NCBI GenBank assembly: GCA_946633495.1
Contig: CAMPAX010000008.1
Span: 1-25,520, forward strand
DNA length: 25,520 nucleotides
Reading direction: 5' to 3'
DNA from: an uncultured Lachnospiraceae bacterium
GTDB taxonomy: Bacteria > Bacillota > Clostridia > Lachnospirales > Lachnospiraceae
Shown here: positions 21,804 to 25,520 of the stretch, in pieces
How positions within the stretch are numbered: position 1 is the stretch's first letter
Layout: the number at the start of each line of letters is the position of its first letter
The notes under the pieces: model-generated
What the model was told of the DNA's origin: nothing
The model's input: the letters and a program-made list of their open reading frames with translations, nothing else
The model's database searches: none
Program-made: the position numbers and the translations under genes

Positions 21804-22613
21804 TCAGATCAGGTCGTAATACGCCCCTTTCTTCTCCGGATTCTTCTGTACTGTATCCGTCTCTTTATAGAACTGAAGCAAAGTCTCATTCAGGACTCTG
21901 ATATGCGTTCCCCGCATTCCCATGGATTTCACTTCCAGAACACCTGCGCCTTCCAGCTTCTTGATGGCATTCACCAGGATCGATCTGGTCATGTGATTCT
22001 CCGCTGCGACCTTGCTGGTAACCAGGATCCCCTCGGCTCCCGGCAGGGCTTCCACTAAATATCTTACCGCTTCCTGTTCGGAGGAGGACAGTGAGTCCAA
22101 CGCCGCCCGAAGGATCTCCTTCTTCCTTTTCCTTTCATCATCCTCTTCATAGATTGCCCGCATGATCTCAAGCTCGATCACGGTATTCGCATATTCACTC
22201 AGAATGATGTCTTCTACTTCATAATCTGAGTCTTCCCGGAAAATGAACGTGGTCCCCATACGTTCACCGGCAAAAAAAACCGGGAGCAGAATTGCCGATA
22301 TGCCCCTGGCGGCCGAACGCTCAAATCCCAGCGTTTGAAGATTTACATTTTCCTTTGTGGAAAGAACCGAAAGAAACCTGTTATTCAGGTCTCCGTCAAT
22401 CATATCCCCCACGGAATCAGCGATCAACTCCGTCAGCCGGTTGCTTTTTTTGTAGATCCCCAGGACCTTTCCCTTTGCACTGACAACCATACAGCTGGCA
22501 GACAGGATCTCCCCCACCACCTCACAGATATCATTAAAGATCACAACCCGAGATGCGTTGTCATGCAGAAGCTGCCCGATCTTCCGGGTCTGATCCAACA
22601 ATGTCACACTCAT
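21804..22613 (-). CDS. codY: GTP- and branched-chain-amino-acid-sensing repressor CodY
   Basis: CodY is the global Firmicutes regulator that binds GTP and isoleucine and represses amino-acid uptake, biosynthesis and stationary-phase genes. The 269-residue product begins MSVTLLDQTRKIGQLLHD. An N-terminal GAF domain (about 1-155, with VVSAKGKVLGIY and FRSTERENVN-like VLSTKENVNLQTLG) is joined by a helix to a winged HTH (about 170-250) with KVAAENHMTRSILVNAIKKLEGAGVLEVKSMGMRG-type family sequence. An upstream in-frame TTG at 22628 would lie at the predicted transcription start, whereas ATG 22613 has GGGAG 8 nt upstream, so I use the ATG. It sits between topA and the DUF6115-like gene; topA-codY proximity is typical. 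Confidence 0.95.
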   Translation of the reverse strand: MSVTLLDQTRKIGQLLHDNASRVVIFNDICEVVGEILSASCMVVSAKGKVLGIYKKSNRLTELIADSVGDMIDGDLNNRFLSVLSTKENVNLQTLGFERSAARGISAILLPVFFAGERMGTTFIFREDSDYEVEDIILSEYANTVIELEIMRAIYEEDDERKRKKEILRAALDSLSSSEQEAVRYLVEALPGAEGILVTSKVAAENHMTRSILVNAIKKLEGAGVLEVKSMGMRGTHIRVLNETLLQFYKETDTVQKNPEKKGAYYDLI

Positions 22614-22633
22614 ACCCTTTACTCCCAAATCGA

Positions 22634-22642
22634 ATTATACCA
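22634..22642 (-). promoter_or_regulatory. Proximal codY promoter (extended -10)
   Basis: On the minus strand TGGTATAAT: a perfect -10 TATAAT (22634-22639) with upstream TG. The -35 region is weak. The start would be near 22627, leaving a very short leader that just includes the ribosome-binding site. Confidence 0.55.
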
Positions 22643-22734
22643 TCGACTTACTTCCGGGAACGTTCTCTCAGCACACCTTCCATTTTCCATTTCACCTTCT
22701 GTTTTATTGCCTGCTTTGGTTTCATGGATAGAAA

Positions 22735-22777
22735 AAGTTTGTGCTGATCACCCCAACGGATAATATAGCACAAACTT
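22735..22777 (-). terminator. 11-bp inverted repeat with T-tract between topA and codY
   Basis: AAGTTTGTGCT (22735-22745) and AGCACAAACTT (22767-22777) are perfect 11-bp complements with a 21-nt loop. On the minus strand the stem runs into TTTTTC, so it could terminate topA transcription. The distal arm overlaps the -10 of a second codY promoter, so it could equally be a DNA operator. Confidence 0.5.
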
Positions 22778-22790
22778 ATTACGTAAACAA
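22762..22790 (-). promoter_or_regulatory. Distal codY promoter candidate
   Basis: On the minus strand TTGTTT (22785-22790), a 17-nt spacer and TATATT (22762-22767). A CodY-box-like 15-mer (22814-22828; 3 mismatches to AATTTTCWGAAAATT on the minus strand) lies upstream in AT-rich DNA. Confidence 0.5.
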
Positions 22791-22871
22791 TATTAAATTG
22801 TATAAACCGCGTGACTTTTTTAAAAATTGTCAGACTTTAAAGGTTTATTCCGTATTTTTTGTACCGCCGAT

Positions 22872-24926
22872 TCATTCTTCGGGTTTATAATCTTCTACAT
22901 AGCCGCATGCCGCGTCCATACATGCGATCCGCTTACCCTTGACCGTCATCATGGATCCGCATTTCGGACAGAGCTTTGCCACCGGGCGGCTCCAGGACAT
23001 GAAATCGCAGTTCGGTATATCGATACATCCATAGTAGATCCGCCCCTTCTGAGTCCGGCGTACCACGATATCCTTACCGCACTTCGGGCAGGCTACACCG
23101 ATCTTCTCAAAGAAGGGCTTTGTATTCTTGCACCCGGGGAAATTCGGACATGCCAGGAATTTCCCGTAAGCACCATATTTGATCACCATCTGGGCACCGC
23201 ATTTATCGCAGATCTCTTCGGATTTTTCATCTGCAACGTGGATGCTGGCGAGATTCTTGCCTGCATTTTTGATCGCCTCTTCCAGATCCGGATAGAAATT
23301 CCGGACAACCACCTTCCACTGAACGGTTCCTTCCCCGATCTTATCCAACAGTGATTCCATGTTCGCCGTGAAGCTTTCGTCAATGATCACGGGGAATCCG
23401 GCTTCCATGATACTGTTTACTGCCGTTCCAAGCTCGGTAATGAACAGCTCCTTCTTCTCCTTGGAGACATATCTCCGTGCCAGAAGGGTTGAAATGGTGG
23501 GCGCATAGGTAGAGGGACGGCCGATTCCATTCTCTTCCAGTGAACGCACCAGCGATGCCTCCGTATAATGTGCCGGAGGCTGTGTGAAATGCTGCTCCGG
23601 GGTTACCGAATTGCATTTCAGCTTATCTCCCGTCTCTATACCGTGGAAATTCACTGCGGCTTCCTGCTTCTCCTGACTCGGATACACTGTCTGGAATCCG
23701 GCGAAGGACAGGCTGCTGGTAGATGCACGGAAAGTATATCCTGCGCTCTCCGCTGTCACCGCAAAAATATCAAATACCGCCGGTTTCATACGGCTTGCCA
23801 CAAACCGTTCATAGATCAGCTTATAAAGCTTATACTGCTCGTCGGAAAGCACCCCTTTCAGCGCCGCCGGCTTTTGGTCCAGATCCGTGGGACGGATCGC
23901 TTCATGCGCATCCTGGATCTTCTTGTCATTTTTCTCCTGTAAAGCGGGATCCGCCTCATACTGAGGGCCGTAAACCGTCCGGATCATTTCACGGACTGCC
24001 TTATCCGCTTCCTCTGAGATCCGGGTGGAATCCGTACGAAGATAGGTGATAAGACCAACCGTTCCCTGGCCCTTTATATCCACGCCTTCATACAGCTGCT
24101 GTGCCACCCGCATGGTCTTGGTGGTTGAATAATTCAGTCTGCCCGCAGCTGTCTGCTGAAGGGTACTGGTCGTAAATGGCAGAGGAGCCTTTGTGCTCCG
24201 CTGGGATTCTTTCAGATTTGTTACTACAAAAGGAGCTTTTCCCGTCTCCTTCTCTATCTTCCGTGCTTCTGCTTCTTCTTTGATCTCTCCGGTATATTTG
24301 AAGTTGACCGGTTTTTTCTGCCCCGGAACGGAAAGCTCCGCACCGATCGTCCAATATTCCTCGGGAATGAAATCCTCGATCTCCTTATCCCTGTCGCTGA
24401 TCATTTTCAGCGCTACCGACTGCACACGGCCGGCAGAAAGGCCTCTTTTATGCACCTTTTCCCAGAGCAGGGGACTAATGCCATATCCCACCAGCCGGTC
24501 CAGTACACGGCGTGCCTGCTGCGCATCCACAAGATCCATATCGATGTCACGCGCATTTTTCAGGGATTCCTTTACCGCGTTCTTTGTGATCTCATTGAAC
24601 GTGATCCTTTTAAACTTTCCCGGCTCCAGCTTTAATACGATGGCAAGATGATACGAGATAGCTTCTCCCTCACGGTCCGGGTCAGTCGCAAGATATACAA
24701 AATCCGCCTTGGAGGCTGCCTTACGAAGGCTCTTCAGAAGATCACCTTTTCCGCGGATCGTAATATAATGCGGTTCAAAATCATCATCGATGTTCACACC
24801 CATATCGCTCTTCGGAAGGTCCCTCACATGCCCCTCCGAGGCGATCACTTCATAGTTTTTTCCCAGGTATTTCTTAATGGTCTTTGCCTTTGCAGGCGAC
24901 TCTACGATCACCAGATACTTTGCCAT
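22872..24926 (-). CDS. topA: DNA topoisomerase I
   Basis: TopA relaxes negative supercoils by single-strand passage through a 5'-phosphotyrosine link. The TOPRIM domain (about 1-140) has E9 in VIVESPAKA and D82/D84 in TDPDREGE. The nucleophile is Tyr295 in GLITYLRTDSTR. The C-terminal region holds three Cys4 zinc ribbons: C573/C576/C593/C599, C613/C616/C634/C640 and C653/C656/C669/C674. The 684-residue length is normal for Firmicutes. ATG with GGGGGA upstream. It has its own promoter about 85 nt upstream and is followed, after 243-258 nt of regulatory DNA, by codY. Confidence 0.97.
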   Translation of the reverse strand: MAKYLVIVESPAKAKTIKKYLGKNYEVIASEGHVRDLPKSDMGVNIDDDFEPHYITIRGKGDLLKSLRKAASKADFVYLATDPDREGEAISYHLAIVLKLEPGKFKRITFNEITKNAVKESLKNARDIDMDLVDAQQARRVLDRLVGYGISPLLWEKVHKRGLSAGRVQSVALKMISDRDKEIEDFIPEEYWTIGAELSVPGQKKPVNFKYTGEIKEEAEARKIEKETGKAPFVVTNLKESQRSTKAPLPFTTSTLQQTAAGRLNYSTTKTMRVAQQLYEGVDIKGQGTVGLITYLRTDSTRISEEADKAVREMIRTVYGPQYEADPALQEKNDKKIQDAHEAIRPTDLDQKPAALKGVLSDEQYKLYKLIYERFVASRMKPAVFDIFAVTAESAGYTFRASTSSLSFAGFQTVYPSQEKQEAAVNFHGIETGDKLKCNSVTPEQHFTQPPAHYTEASLVRSLEENGIGRPSTYAPTISTLLARRYVSKEKKELFITELGTAVNSIMEAGFPVIIDESFTANMESLLDKIGEGTVQWKVVVRNFYPDLEEAIKNAGKNLASIHVADEKSEEICDKCGAQMVIKYGAYGKFLACPNFPGCKNTKPFFEKIGVACPKCGKDIVVRRTQKGRIYYGCIDIPNCDFMSWSRPVAKLCPKCGSMMTVKGKRIACMDAACGYVEDYKPEE

Positions 24927-25017
24927 TTTATTCCCCCGAATATATACAAAACCTTAAAATGATGGATCGTTTCCGGGCAGCCGGAGCCGATTCCGTCCAT
25001 GCCTTGAAACGACACAC

Positions 25018-25046
25018 ACTATACACCGATTTTTCGCAGCATGCAA
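25018..25046 (-). promoter_or_regulatory. Promoter of topA
   Basis: On the minus strand TTGCAT (25041-25046), a 17-nt spacer and TATAGT (25018-25023), about 92 nt upstream of the ATG. The GC-rich leader contains the imperfect dyad TGGACG/CGATCCA. Confidence 0.75.
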
Positions 25047-25068
25047 GAAAAAATTTATCTTCCATATT

Positions 25069-25094
25069 AAAAAATCACAGAACAAACATGATTT
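25069..25094 (-). terminator. Weak terminator candidate after the ABC ATPase gene
   Basis: On the minus strand AAATCA and TGATTT form a 6-bp AT-rich stem with an 11-nt loop running into a run of T. The stem is weak. Confidence 0.35.
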
Positions 25095-25118
25095 GGATCA
25101 GTTTTCCGCCTTTCCTTT

Positions 25119-25520
25119 TCAGTCACGGGAGTCCCCATTCTCCCGCCATAAAGGATCATACAAAGGATCTGTGAGTTCATCGGAAAGATCGTAGATTTTC
25201 CGGATATTCTCCGATGTCAGGATCTCCTCAGGGGTTCCGATGCGTGTTTTCCCTGCTCCGGTAAATGCCAGGATTCTGTCGGCCAGAACCCGGGCCTGCC
25301 GTGTATCATGCAGTGCGACCACCATGGTCTTCCCATGTTCCTTTGCTGCTTTTTTCAGCATCCGGATCAGTGAGATCTGATGATGCAGATCCAAAAAGGA
25401 GGCCGGCTCATCCAGAAGGATCACCGGCGTATCCTGGCAGAAAGCCCGTGCAAGCATAACCCTCTGTTTCTGACCGTCGGACAGCGTATGATACAGGCTC
25501 TCCGCCAGAACCGTTGTTCC
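25119..25520 (-). CDS. FecE/FepC-type ABC transporter ATP-binding protein (5' end outside window)
   Basis: The reading frame is open to the right edge, so this is the C-terminal 133 residues of an ABC ATPase. Visible motifs are the signature LSDGQKQRV, Walker B VILLDEPASFLD and the H-loop VVALHD. FLDLHHQISLIRML, ADRILAFTGAG and GTPEEILTSENIRKIYD match the iron-siderophore, haem and cobalamin importer ATPases (FecE/FepC/BtuD group), in which LSDG instead of LSGG is common. The substrate cannot be told; the permease and binding protein would be upstream, outside the window. An internal ATG at 25457 is not the true start, because the signature motif lies before it in the same frame. Confidence 0.88.
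   Translation of the reverse strand, partial: GTTVLAESLYHTLSDGQKQRVMLARAFCQDTPVILLDEPASFLDLHHQISLIRMLKKAAKEHGKTMVVALHDTRQARVLADRILAFTGAGKTRIGTPEEILTSENIRKIYDLSDELTDPLYDPLWRENGDSRD

Noticed and set aside
1..25520. CRISPR array, insertion sequence, prophage or attachment site
   Set aside because: No spacer-repeat pattern, transposase, integrase or target-site duplication was seen; tandem repeats found are inside coding genes.

Overview
The window looks like core chromosome of a Gram-positive anaerobe of the class Clostridia, most likely family Lachnospiraceae. This rests on gene content: CodY, the rimP-nusA-ylxR-ylxQ-infB cluster, NrnA, a DUF6115-like protein, a divergent clostridial LigA and a CxxC-type MnmA. 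I found no insertion sequence, prophage, CRISPR array or toxin-type accessory module. All genes except one (an Lrp/AsnC regulator) lie on the minus strand.

Layout in minus-strand transcription order, from the right edge. A 5'-truncated FecE/FepC-type ABC ATPase (25119-25520) is followed by topA, which has its own good promoter. Next come codY with two candidate promoters, a membrane-anchored coiled-coil DUF6115-like protein, a membrane-anchored repeat protein with a YceG/MltG-type LysM-like domain, and the tRNA thiolase mnmA. The translation pair rpsB-tsf follows, with a good promoter, a leader of about 98 nt and a strong terminator. Then comes a Xaa-Pro peptidase preceded by a structured leader of about 140 nt.

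The long translation/transcription operon rimP-nusA-ylxR-ylxQ-infB-rbfA-nrnA-truB-ribF (14474 down to 5351) is tightly packed. It is preceded by a promoter and a 5' hairpin and uses several non-ATG starts. A tRNA-Arg(CCG) with its own promoter and terminator follows, then a small membrane protein. That gene converges on, and overlaps by 4 nt, the plus-strand Lrp/AsnC gene. The regulator is divergent from rluF-like, ligA and metA, which run to the left edge.

Most genes serve ribosome assembly, translation initiation and elongation, rRNA or tRNA modification, transcription elongation, DNA topology and ligation, plus two nutrient-sensing regulators (CodY, Lrp/AsnC) and methionine biosynthesis. 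I saw no obviously new multi-gene system. The items most worth a second look are the structured leader of the peptidase gene, an insertion of about 85 residues in EF-Ts, the divergent LigA lacking the motif IV lysine, the repeat-bearing MltG-like/DUF6115 pair next to codY, the repeats and dyads around codY, and the palindrome and hairpin between infB and rbfA.
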